A stretch of DNA of 64,000 nt. Origin: Sphingobacterium chuzhouense. GTDB taxonomy: Bacteria; Bacteroidota; Bacteroidia; Sphingobacteriales; Sphingobacteriaceae. Where the stretch lies: NCBI RefSeq assembly GCF_014692525.1, contig NZ_JACNYL010000004.1, positions 280,205-344,204 of the forward strand. The letters are read 5' to 3'. The stretch's first letter is position 1; every line of letters begins with the position of its first letter. Shown here piece after piece: positions 18,213 to 26,422 of this stretch. The notes beneath the pieces are model-generated. The model was given only the letters and a program-made list of their open reading frames with translations. It made no database searches and was not told the DNA's origin. The position numbers were made by a program, and so were the translations under genes.

Positions 18213-18929
18213 ATGACACTTTCAGATTTTTCAATTATCCCAGCCACCCCTGCACATATAGCATATGCAGAAGCGATTTGTGACGAAATGTTCGAATCCG
18301 CAAAAGCGCGCGGAACAGGTATTGCTCGTCGTAAACCCGAGTATATAGCCCGTAAGATGGAAGAGGGTAAGGCGGTTATTGCCTTGCACAAGGACGGGAG
18401 ATGGGCAGGGTTTTGCTATATTGAAACATGGAGTCATGGCGACTATGTAGCCAATTCCGGATTGATTGTAAGCCCGGAATTTAGAAAAGTAGGATTGGCA
18501 AAAGCTATTAAGAAGCGTGTCTTTGATCTATCCCGTGAAAAATATCCCAAAGCGAAAATTTTTGGATTAACCACCGGTTTGGCTGTTATGAAGATAAATT
18601 CGGATCTTGGCTATGAGCCGGTAACCTATGGCGAACTGACCCAAGATGAAGAATTTTGGAAAGGTTGTCAGTCCTGTGTGAATTTTGATATTCTGGTGAG
18701 TAAAGAACGTAAGAATTGTATGTGTACGGCGATGCTTTGGGATCCTGTCGAAAAGGAACGTGTGCTCAAAGAAAAGATTCAACGTAGAGCGGAAGCCAAG
18801 GAACGTCTGGATCGCATCGTAAAGAAACAATCACTGTTGAAACGTATTGAAGCAAAATTGTGGAGGTCGTCAAGAAAGATTGTTGCTGCGGTGTTCCCGG
18901 TGGGTACTGGTCTCGCAAAAAATATATAA
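18213..18929 (+). CDS. GNAT acyltransferase of the arginine block (probable N-acylglutamate synthase)
   Basis: 238 residues. The N-terminal ~150 residues fit the GNAT fold, with the motif A region NSGLIVSPEFRKVGLAKAIKKRVFD that binds the acyl-CoA pyrophosphate. It lies directly upstream of argG and argC, and no classical argA or argJ is in the window. I infer that it makes N-acetyl- or N-succinylglutamate, the first step of arginine synthesis; in Bacteroidota this role is linked to GNAT proteins at arg loci. The C-terminal ~90 residues are unusual: CQSC and CMC form a four-cysteine set suited to a metal site, followed by a Lys/Arg-rich helical tail. Acyl donor and metal are unknown. Confidence 0.75.
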   Translation: MTLSDFSIIPATPAHIAYAEAICDEMFESAKARGTGIARRKPEYIARKMEEGKAVIALHKDGRWAGFCYIETWSHGDYVANSGLIVSPEFRKVGLAKAIKKRVFDLSREKYPKAKIFGLTTGLAVMKINSDLGYEPVTYGELTQDEEFWKGCQSCVNFDILVSKERKNCMCTAMLWDPVEKERVLKEKIQRRAEAKERLDRIVKKQSLLKRIEAKLWRSSRKIVAAVFPVGTGLAKNI

Positions 18930-18995
18930 TGACTATATTTGGCCTTGTCTAGTGATGGGGGAAGTTTCATTACCTTTAAAAAATAATTTAATCCA

Positions 18996-20189
18996 ATGAA
19001 AAAAGTAGTATTAGCGTTTAGTGGTGGTTTAGATACGTCCTTCTGTTGTATCTATTTAACAAAGGATTTAGGCCTGGAAGTACATTCTGTAGTGGTTAAC
19101 ACCGGAGGATTTTCGGCCGACGAATTGAAAGCGATAGAAGAGCGTGCTTACGCCTTGGGCGTAAAGTCCCACAGCACGATTGATGAAACCGAAAACTACT
19201 ACCGTGATACTATAAAATATCTCATTTTTGGGAATGTATTAAAAAATGCCACCTATCCACTTTCCGTATCGGCAGAGCGGGTGTGCCAAGCAACGGCGAT
19301 TGCCAATTATGCAAAAAAAATAGGTGCGGCATGTGTAGCGCATGGCTCTACGGGAGCTGGAAACGACCAGGTTCGTTTCGATATGATTTTCAATACCCTT
19401 ATTCCGGGCGTGGAAATCATTACACCTATCCGTGATCTTAAGTTATCCAGAGAAGAAGAAATTGCGTATCTGGCTAAACATGGTGTAGAGATCAACGCCG
19501 AAAAAGCAAAATATTCTATCAATAAAGGATTATGGGGGACGTCCGTCGGCGGAGCAGAAACCCTGACCTCGAATAAATATCTTCCGGAGACGGCATGGCC
19601 TACTCCCGTGACGTCATCAGAACCGCAAACCGTCACGATAGACTTCGTTAAAGGTGAGCCTGTTGCATTGAACGGAGAACAGATTGGCGCTGTTAAAGTT
19701 ATTCAACAGTTACAAGACTTAGCGCAGCCGTATGGTATCGGACGCGATATACACGTTGGTGATACGATTATCGGAATCAAGGGACGCGTTGGTTTTGAAG
19801 CGGCTGGACCACTTATCCTGATCAAAGCCCATCATACACTGGAAAAGCATACCTTAACGAAATGGCAGCTGTCTTGGAAAGATCAGATTTCTGCGTTCTA
19901 TGGTAATTATATGCACGAGGGGCAAATGCATGACCCTATTATGCGGGATATCGAGGCGTTCCTCCGTTCCTCACAGGAAACTGTGACAGGCAAGGTTATC
20001 GTCGAATTACACCCGTATCGGTTTATCATTGTGGGAATCGAATCCGAGTATGATTTGATGTCCACTAAATTTGGTAGTTACGGCGAGATGAATGAAGGGT
20101 ATACCGGCGATGATGTAAAAGGTTTTGCCAAAATATTCGGTAATCAAACCATCATCTGGCATAAAGTTAATAGTGGGGGAGCGGAATGA
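18996..20189 (+). CDS. argG: Argininosuccinate synthase
   Basis: 397 residues. The ATP-binding motif FSGGLDTSF is at the N-terminus, and later motifs (GAGNDQVRFD for citrulline/aspartate binding, and TPIRDLKLSREEE) follow the family. It joins citrulline and aspartate to argininosuccinate in the cytoplasm. It starts 66 bp after the GNAT gene and its stop overlaps the start of argC (ATGA), so translation is coupled. Normal length. Confidence 0.98.
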   Translation: MKKVVLAFSGGLDTSFCCIYLTKDLGLEVHSVVVNTGGFSADELKAIEERAYALGVKSHSTIDETENYYRDTIKYLIFGNVLKNATYPLSVSAERVCQATAIANYAKKIGAACVAHGSTGAGNDQVRFDMIFNTLIPGVEIITPIRDLKLSREEEIAYLAKHGVEINAEKAKYSINKGLWGTSVGGAETLTSNKYLPETAWPTPVTSSEPQTVTIDFVKGEPVALNGEQIGAVKVIQQLQDLAQPYGIGRDIHVGDTIIGIKGRVGFEAAGPLILIKAHHTLEKHTLTKWQLSWKDQISAFYGNYMHEGQMHDPIMRDIEAFLRSSQETVTGKVIVELHPYRFIIVGIESEYDLMSTKFGSYGEMNEGYTGDDVKGFAKIFGNQTIIWHKVNSGGAE

Positions 20190-21199
20190 TAAGAGTAGGT
20201 ATAGTAGGCTCTGCGGGATATACAGGAGGTGAATTACTTCGTGTGTTGATTTATCACCCTGATGTGGAGATTGTTTTTGCTAATTCAGCTTCGAATGCAG
20301 GGAATAAAGTCTACGTGGTGCACAACGATTTGTTTGGCGATACGGAACTGGAATTTTCTTCTGATTTCCATTCAGATATCGATGTCCTATTTCTATGTGT
20401 TGGACACGGTGATGCAAGGAAATTTTTAGATGCTAATCCAGTAGATTCCTCCGTAAAAATTATCGACTTATCGCAAGATTATCGGTTGAAAGCGAATACA
20501 GCTTATCAAGGCGGACATTTTGTATATGGTCTTCCCGAGCTTAATAGGGAAGCGATTAGATCGGCACAATATATTGCTAACCCGGGATGTTTTGCGACCA
20601 ATATGCAATTGGCGTTGCTTCCTTTGGCTGCTAAAGGGTTGTTGCCAGAACAAATCCATATCAATGCTACAACAGGTTCTACAGGGGCAGGACAAAAACC
20701 TTCGCCTACTTCTCATTTCTCTTGGCGTAGCGGGAATCTCTCTGCTTATAAATCGTTCGAACACCAACATCTGCAAGAGGTCTCCGAATCGTTGAACCAA
20801 CTCCAACCGGATTTTTTACCGCAATCTGAACAATCCTTACTCGAACGGGCTATGCAGCGGATCAATATGATCCCACAACGTGGGGCATTTCCCAGAGGGA
20901 TTTTTTCAGCGATATACGTGACTTCGGAATTGACCGAAGAAGAGGCCTATACCCTTTATGAGAATTACTATGCAAGCCATCCTTTTACATGGGTAAGCAA
21001 AGCGAATATTGATTTGAAACAGGTCGTGAATACCAATAAGAGTATTATGCATTTGGAGAAACACGGTAGCCAACTGCTGATTCTGAATGCAACCGACAAC
21101 TTGTTGAAAGGTGCATCAGGCCAAGCCGTACAGAATATGAATCTGATGTTCGACCTCGATGAAAGGGCAGGACTTAATTTGAAACCTATAGGGTTTTAA
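20186..21199 (+). CDS. argC: N-acyl-gamma-glutamyl-phosphate reductase
   Basis: 337 residues. The dinucleotide fold begins GIVGSAGYTGGELLRVL, and the catalytic Cys135 lies in ANPGCFATN. The downstream segment HFSWRSGNLSAYKSFEHQH carries the substrate-binding basic residues. It reduces the acylglutamyl phosphate to the semialdehyde in arginine synthesis; acetyl or succinyl form cannot be told here. It overlaps argG by 4 bp. The genes that would supply the next steps (argB, argD, an ornithine transcarbamylase) do not follow: the next gene is a convergent regulator 3 bp away, and argH is 33 kb further on. Confidence 0.97.
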   Translation: MIRVGIVGSAGYTGGELLRVLIYHPDVEIVFANSASNAGNKVYVVHNDLFGDTELEFSSDFHSDIDVLFLCVGHGDARKFLDANPVDSSVKIIDLSQDYRLKANTAYQGGHFVYGLPELNREAIRSAQYIANPGCFATNMQLALLPLAAKGLLPEQIHINATTGSTGAGQKPSPTSHFSWRSGNLSAYKSFEHQHLQEVSESLNQLQPDFLPQSEQSLLERAMQRINMIPQRGAFPRGIFSAIYVTSELTEEEAYTLYENYYASHPFTWVSKANIDLKQVVNTNKSIMHLEKHGSQLLILNATDNLLKGASGQAVQNMNLMFDLDERAGLNLKPIGF

Positions 21200-21202
21200 T
21201 AC

Positions 21203-22222
21203 TTACAATGATTTTCTGATAATAACCTTTGCTGGATCGCGTAACATGACAGGCTTTTCATTTAAAATTGCATTTGCGGCTTCTTCGCCCATTTTACGGA
21301 AATCCGTACTGATGACTGTAATGCCTTCTTCCAGCACTTCTTTTACTGCCGTATCGTTATAAGAAATCAGGCCGATATCTTTCCCAAGCTTCCAGTTCTT
21401 TTCCCGGCAGAGCTTGATAATATCAACATCGTCTTGATCGTATCGGCTAAAAGTAATGTATGCATCACCTTTCTTAAATGAAGATTTATCCACACTGTGG
21501 AAGATGATGTGGTTCTTTTTATGTGCCTTGGCGAATGCTTCAAATCCGTCAATCAAATCTTTGGCATGAAAAGCCTCTAAAGGGGCAACCAGTATTAAAC
21601 GTTTGTATTTTTCCAATTGGGGTAACAAGGTTGTCAAGGAATCTACGATGTCCGATTGGTGATCCTGATAAATGCAGCTATAAGTCCCATCAAGACCAAG
21701 TTCGTTGCGGTCTATCACAATACGTTTATGAGGAGGGATTTTATTTAAAATATGGGCGGGATTTTCGCGGAAGAAAGTAACTATCACAAAATGGGTATAA
21801 CTATTTAGGTTTTCTTCTACCAGCTTTTCAAATACTTTAAAGTTGTGATGATGAAAAAATACATCTACCTCCGCCTGATCGTGTATCGTCTCCAAAAAAG
21901 CCTGATATACCCGATCCCGAAGAATGTTCATTTTGTCTAATATCAAACACACCCGGTGCGGTTGGTGAAGTTTTAAGCGCTTTACATAATACCCTTTACG
22001 ATACTCCGATTCAATGATCCCCTTTTCGGAAAGATATTGCAAGCCTTTCAGTGCTGTTTCCTTGCTTATACGTAGTTCTGCTGTTAATTGGTTGAGCGAA
22101 GGTAATCTGTCGTTGATAGCCAATTCATTCTGCTCTATCTGCGCCATGATGTAATCTACCAACTGCATATATTTTAGCCGTTGTTGTGTGCCACCTAAAT
22201 TGTTTATTGTAGAATCCGCCAT
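21203..22222 (-). CDS. GntR-family regulator with LacI/periplasmic-binding-like sensor domain
   Basis: 339 residues from ATG 22222; the longer frame from 22351 adds 43 residues lying upstream of the probable promoter, so I reject it. Residues ~12-80 form the winged helix-turn-helix (VDYIMAQIEQNELAINDRLP and SLNQLTAELRISKETALKGL). From ~90 the protein follows the LacI / sugar-binding fold that senses sugars in the FucR/AraR-like GntR group of Bacteroidota. It is divergent from the susC operon and shares similar sequence motifs with it, so it probably represses both. It ends 3 bp from argC. The effector is unknown, probably a sugar from the target glycan. Confidence 0.9.
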   Translation of the reverse strand: MADSTINNLGGTQQRLKYMQLVDYIMAQIEQNELAINDRLPSLNQLTAELRISKETALKGLQYLSEKGIIESEYRKGYYVKRLKLHQPHRVCLILDKMNILRDRVYQAFLETIHDQAEVDVFFHHHNFKVFEKLVEENLNSYTHFVIVTFFRENPAHILNKIPPHKRIVIDRNELGLDGTYSCIYQDHQSDIVDSLTTLLPQLEKYKRLILVAPLEAFHAKDLIDGFEAFAKAHKKNHIIFHSVDKSSFKKGDAYITFSRYDQDDVDIIKLCREKNWKLGKDIGLISYNDTAVKEVLEEGITVISTDFRKMGEEAANAILNEKPVMLRDPAKVIIRKSL

Positions 22223-22255
22223 TGTTTGTATTCGCTCATTTATAAAAAACAATTG

Positions 22256-22310
22256 CAAAGCTAACAGGTTTGGTCGGTTAAAACAAGAAAAAAGAACAGA
22301 CCAGACCAGG
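22256..22310 (-). promoter_or_regulatory. Promoter and operator of the GntR-type regulator gene
   Basis: On the minus strand, TAGCTTTG (22256-22263) is a -7 box and TTG (22284-22286) lies 20 bp upstream, the expected spacing. Just upstream of -33, at 22296-22310, is CTGGTCTGGTCTG (plus strand CAGACCAGACCAG), the same sequence core as the sites before susC. This suggests autoregulation. Confidence 0.7.
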
Positions 22311-22384
22311 GTGTAGGATATTGCCGCTAGAATGATGCTGGTATACCCCAAAAATATTCCTAAAAGCGAATGGTTTTTGATATT

Positions 22385-22945
22385 TCGATTTTCCTTTTTG
22401 CAAAAAAGGGAATGCTCGTTCCGAATAAGTGTTCCCTTTTTAGGAAAATGTGATCCCCTTTTGCCAACAAGTGTTCCTTTCTCAGAAAAACGTGTTCCGG
22501 TGTCAGGAAAAAGGAAACAGGATAGCGTGGAATGTGAACTCCTTTTGTAATAAAGTAATCCCTCTGTGCCAAAAAGTGTTCACATATTACAAATTATCAT
22601 TTCCTTGTTAGTAAAACGTGAACTCCTTTTATCAAAACGTGTTCCCGTATTTTAAAACACTGTTTCCATATAGAAAAAACGTGATCCCATTTAAATAAAT
22701 AATATTCCCCGATTCTTAAAAAGATAAACCGTTTTAGAGAAACGTAATCCCTTTTTACGATAATGCACTCCCCTTTTGTTAATAAGCATTCCTCTATCCC
22801 CAGGAAGTGTTCCCTTTTTTAGGAAACGTGATCCCTTTTAGGAGAATGTGATCTCTTTTTAGTAAAACGCGATCCCTTTTTGCTAATAAGCATTTCCTTA
22901 TACCAAGGACGTGTTCCCCTTTTGGGAAAAAGGGAAATCGAAACG
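22385..22945. repeat. Array of about 26 degenerate ~21-bp tandem repeats
   Basis: Read on the plus strand, a core of the form AACGTGATCC or AAGTGTTCC followed by CTTTTTnnnAA recurs at almost every 21 bp. Core starts I could place are 22385, 22427, 22447, 22469, 22489, 22531, 22552, 22574, 22596, 22615, 22636, 22658, 22678, 22699, 22721, 22741, 22762, 22783, 22804, 22825, 22845, 22866, 22888 and 22908; the steps are 19-22 bp or exactly 42 where one copy is unreadable, and the mean is 20.9. Spacing jitter breaks every reading frame, so it is non-coding. It lies between the regulator and the susC promoter. Confidence 0.85.
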
Positions 22946-23180
22946 TGAAAAGAGGTTTCCGTATTTGGTCCTGTTTTCGACCTAATCACTGTTTAATGCG
23001 CGTTAAATCCTATTATAAAGGCACGGAATATCCAAAAATTTGATTAACCTGTTCTATTTATTTAGGATAATATTGTACAAACTGAAATACCCATTCCAAA
23101 ATTAAAAAATCAAAAAGAATTTTTTTTAAAAAAATTTGGTATTCCGAACTTCTTCTTTTATGTTTGCTATATATTTATAG
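22946..23180. other. AT-rich spacer between repeat array and susC operators
   Basis: No gene or clear structure is seen in this stretch. It contains long A and T runs (23100-23150) that could bend DNA. Confidence 0.5.
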
Positions 23181-23207
23181 ACCACACCAGACCAGACTAG
23201 ATTTGGT
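23181..23207. promoter_or_regulatory. Distal operator-like site of the susC operon
   Basis: ACCACACCAGACCAG followed by ACTAGATTTGGT. It shares ACCAGACCAG with the site at the regulator promoter and the frame ACCA-n-ACCAGAC ... TGGT with the proximal site. It overlaps a sequence TAGATTTG (23198-23205) that fits a -7 box. A likely GntR-type regulator site. Confidence 0.6.
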
Positions 23208-23324
23208 TTTGTGTTTTACAATTATAAGATACTATGTATAAGATCATTTTTATCATTGATACGCTCATTAAATAAATTAATATAAACCTATTATAGACAT
23301 AATATTATCTTAAAATGGAGAGGG

Positions 23325-23359
23325 TATATTTGAACCATACCAGACTAGACTAATCTGGT
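23325..23359 (+). promoter_or_regulatory. susC promoter -7 box with overlapping palindromic operator
   Basis: TATATTTG (23325-23332) fits the -7 consensus; no good -33 TTG is present. Starting 2 bp later, ACCATA plus CCAGACTAGACTAATCTGG (23341-23359 is the palindromic part, with outer ACCA/TGGT) is a near-perfect palindrome: 16 of 19 bases match their reverse complement. A repressor here would block initiation. Leader of about 60 nt to the susC ATG. Confidence 0.65.
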
Positions 23360-23403
23360 TGTAAGATGTATTAAATGAATTAATCAAATAAATTATACTA
23401 ATT

Positions 23404-26397
23404 ATGTTAAAACACAGATTTTTTCTTTCTTTACTGGCGATAATGTGCTCCATTGCTGCGTGGGCGCAACAAGAAGTAAGGGGAGTTGTTTCCAGCAATC
23501 AGGATCCTTTGCCGGGCGTGAATATCAAGATTGAGGGCTCTAATGTATCTACTGTCACAGATGAAAATGGACGTTATGGTATCAGTGTGCCTTCGTCGCA
23601 AGCTGTGCTTGTATTCTCCTCCGTGGGTTATGTCAGTCAGCAAATTGTAGTGGGACAACGGAGAAATATCGATATTACGCTGGAAGAAGATATGTCAGCG
23701 ATCGATGAGGTTGTCGTAGTGGGATATGGGACGCAGAAGAGAATCAACTTGACTGGTGCGGTTAGTTCCATTGATGGCGAGGAATTAGCGAAGCGTCCTG
23801 TACACCGAGCTTCTATGGCTTTGCAAGGCATGGCGCCCGGAGTAGCTGTCACACAAAGTTCTGGTAGACCCGGCGGGGATGGCGGTACGATTCGAGTACG
23901 TGGAATCGGTACGTTTTCTGATGCGGGAGCATCTCCTTTGGTATTAATCGACGGTGTGGAGAGTAGCATTGATGGTGTAGACCCTAATGATATTCAGAAT
24001 ATCTCTGTATTGAAAGATGCCGCATCAGCAGCTATCTATGGTTCTCGAGCCGCCAATGGCGTCATATTGGTAACTACAAAAACGGGGGGAGGTGAACAGC
24101 TGCAGATGAACTATAATGGCTATGTCGGTCGGCAGGTTTTTACGGAGTTGCCTGAATTCGTCGACGGATATACCTATATGACCAAACTTAATGAGGCGTT
24201 TGCCAACGTAAACAGAACACCGATTTATTCAGATGAATTTCTGGAAGACTATCTTCGTTATAAGGATATTGATCCAGATTGGTATCCCGACACAGATTGG
24301 CAAAAAGAGGCATATACCGGATCAGGAATGACACAGCATCATCACGTAGGTGTATCTGGCGGTAAACTTGTCAACTTTATGGGATCGATAGCTTATCAAG
24401 ATCAACAGGGTGTAATACCAAACCATCGTCAACAACGTTATTCGTTCAGGCTCAACGCGAAAGCCAACGTCAAAGACAATTTACAAACAACTTTTTTGGT
24501 GTCCGGCCGTCTCTCTCCAACGGAAAGATCTGCTCGTGACATTTACACAGAGGTTAATCGTATCTCTCCTGTCCAGCCAGCTCGGCTGACCGACGGTAGA
24601 TGGGGTGTGGGAAGTAATGGGAATAATCCTATTGCGCATCTTGCTGAGGGAGGGATCAATCAATATGACTATGATCAGTTGAGAGCAACGTTCCAAATCA
24701 ATTATCAGCCTTTTAAAGGAGCTGATTTAGAAGCGTTTTTTACACCTGAGTACTCTGGCAACCATCGGAGGCACTTCAATAAAGCAATAGAGACCTTTGT
24801 GCCGGGAATGGAAACCCCGGCGTATACGGTGCCAGTTAAAAGTCTCTTTATTCGCAGTAATGCGAGAACATGGGAGAATACAGCTCGTTTGATAGGACGT
24901 TATAACAAACAACTCAATGATCATAGCTTTTCAGGTTTGGTGGGCTATGAGCAAATAGGATATCGCACAGAAGACTTTTCAGCAAGACGAGAGGGATATC
25001 AGTTACCGGACTATCAAGAATTAGATGCGGGACCTATTGAGAATTGGCAAAATTCGGGTACAAGAAGCGAGTGGTCGCTAAGATCGTGGTTTGGTCGCAT
25101 TAATTACGACTATAAAGGGCGTTATCTTTTGGAAGCTAATATACGGGTTGATGGCTCCTCCAGATTCCCTGACCGAAACAAGTATGGTACGTTTCCGTCC
25201 TTTTCAGCGGGGTGGAGGATTGCTGACGAGGATTTTATGGCTCCTACAAGCAGCTGGTTGAGTGACTTAAAATTAAGGGCATCTTGGGGAAGACTTGGTA
25301 ACCAACAGATAGGGAATTATCCATTTTCAGCCGTTATGGCTCTTGGTTCCAGTTACATTTTTGGCAATTCTCCAGTGCAAGGAGCAAACCAACAGGAGAT
25401 GGCGAATTTGGGTATTTCTTGGGAAACAACAGAAACGACTAATCTCGGTTTAGATATGGCCGTATTTAATAATCGTCTTTCTGCATCCTTTGACTATTAT
25501 GTGAAGAATACAACGGGTATATTGATGCGATTGCCGGTACCAGCTATTATTGGTTTAACAGAGCCATATCAAAATGCAGGAGTGGTCCGAAATAAAGGTT
25601 GGGATCTTACTTTGAGATATCGGTCAGCACCAAAAGATTTCAGATATGATATCGGACTGAATGTTTCTGATGTACAAAACGAAGTAGTCGATCTGAGGGG
25701 TACTGGCCCGATTATCAGTGGTTTTAGAGTAATTGAAGAGGGTATGCCTATTAATACACTATTTGGATATAACGCTTTGGGGTTGTTTAGGGATCAGCAG
25801 CAGGTAGACGAGTATCCGAGACAAAGTTTTACCAATTACGGTCCCGGGGATATTATCTATGAAGATGTAAATGGTGATGGCGTGGTAAATACAGAAGACC
25901 GGGTTGCTATAGGCAATGAGATTCCACGTTATATATTTGGTTTGAACCTAAATGCTCAATATAAGGGATTTGATTTTAGCGCCTTGATACAAGGTGTTGG
26001 AGAAAGAAATTCAATTTTTACTGGAGATGCAATATGGGCTATGTATAATAATGGGAAAATGCAAAAATGGCACTTAGACCATTGGACGCCGGAAAATCTC
26101 GATGCTGCCTATCCGAGACTTATTTCAGAATCTACGCACAACAACTTTATGAATTCGAGTTGGTGGGTGTATAGCGGTGCTTATGCACGGTTAAAAAATG
26201 TACAAATTGGATATACGTTTCCGGAGCGTTGGGTAGGTAATGGTACCATTAAAAAACTACGTGTATATACCACCGGTGATAATATCTTTACCCTACATAA
26301 AATGCCAAAAGGATGGGATCCCGAGACACGAAGTGGTGATGCCAATATATATCCTATTTCCTCCACTTTTTTGTTTGGCGTCAATTTAACATTTTAA
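23404..26397 (+). CDS. SusC/RagA-family TonB-dependent outer-membrane transporter
   Basis: 997 residues. Signal peptide to about 22 (IMCSIAAWAQQ), then a carboxypeptidase-regulatory-like beta domain (about 24-100, GVVSSNQDPLPGVNIKIEG), a TonB-box/plug region (IDEVVVVGYGTQKR, plug to ~230) and a 22-strand barrel ending in FLFGVNLTF. SusC proteins import large oligosaccharides or other bulky ligands with their SusD lid. It is the first gene of the twelve-gene operon. There is no N-terminal anti-sigma signalling extension, so control is by the GntR-type regulator rather than an ECF sigma pair. Ligand unknown. Confidence 0.97.
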   Translation: MLKHRFFLSLLAIMCSIAAWAQQEVRGVVSSNQDPLPGVNIKIEGSNVSTVTDENGRYGISVPSSQAVLVFSSVGYVSQQIVVGQRRNIDITLEEDMSAIDEVVVVGYGTQKRINLTGAVSSIDGEELAKRPVHRASMALQGMAPGVAVTQSSGRPGGDGGTIRVRGIGTFSDAGASPLVLIDGVESSIDGVDPNDIQNISVLKDAASAAIYGSRAANGVILVTTKTGGGEQLQMNYNGYVGRQVFTELPEFVDGYTYMTKLNEAFANVNRTPIYSDEFLEDYLRYKDIDPDWYPDTDWQKEAYTGSGMTQHHHVGVSGGKLVNFMGSIAYQDQQGVIPNHRQQRYSFRLNAKANVKDNLQTTFLVSGRLSPTERSARDIYTEVNRISPVQPARLTDGRWGVGSNGNNPIAHLAEGGINQYDYDQLRATFQINYQPFKGADLEAFFTPEYSGNHRRHFNKAIETFVPGMETPAYTVPVKSLFIRSNARTWENTARLIGRYNKQLNDHSFSGLVGYEQIGYRTEDFSARREGYQLPDYQELDAGPIENWQNSGTRSEWSLRSWFGRINYDYKGRYLLEANIRVDGSSRFPDRNKYGTFPSFSAGWRIADEDFMAPTSSWLSDLKLRASWGRLGNQQIGNYPFSAVMALGSSYIFGNSPVQGANQQEMANLGISWETTETTNLGLDMAVFNNRLSASFDYYVKNTTGILMRLPVPAIIGLTEPYQNAGVVRNKGWDLTLRYRSAPKDFRYDIGLNVSDVQNEVVDLRGTGPIISGFRVIEEGMPINTLFGYNALGLFRDQQQVDEYPRQSFTNYGPGDIIYEDVNGDGVVNTEDRVAIGNEIPRYIFGLNLNAQYKGFDFSALIQGVGERNSIFTGDAIWAMYNNGKMQKWHLDHWTPENLDAAYPRLISESTHNNFMNSSWWVYSGAYARLKNVQIGYTFPERWVGNGTIKKLRVYTTGDNIFTLHKMPKGWDPETRSGDANIYPISSTFLFGVNLTF

Positions 26398-26422
26398 TGA
26401 AATACCATTTGTATAGAATATT

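Noticed and set aside
22223..22351. Longer start for the GntR-type regulator
   Set aside because: The extra 43 residues are hydrophobic and unlike the family, and the region holds the promoter and operator.
22360..22572. 70-residue minus-strand ORF and 72-residue plus-strand ORF in the repeat array
   Set aside because: They read through the 21-bp repeats (hence heptad-like residues) but cover only a third of the array, and the spacing jitter breaks the frame.
22385..22945. CRISPR array
   Set aside because: Period is ~21 bp with no distinct repeats and spacers, units are degenerate, and no cas gene is near.
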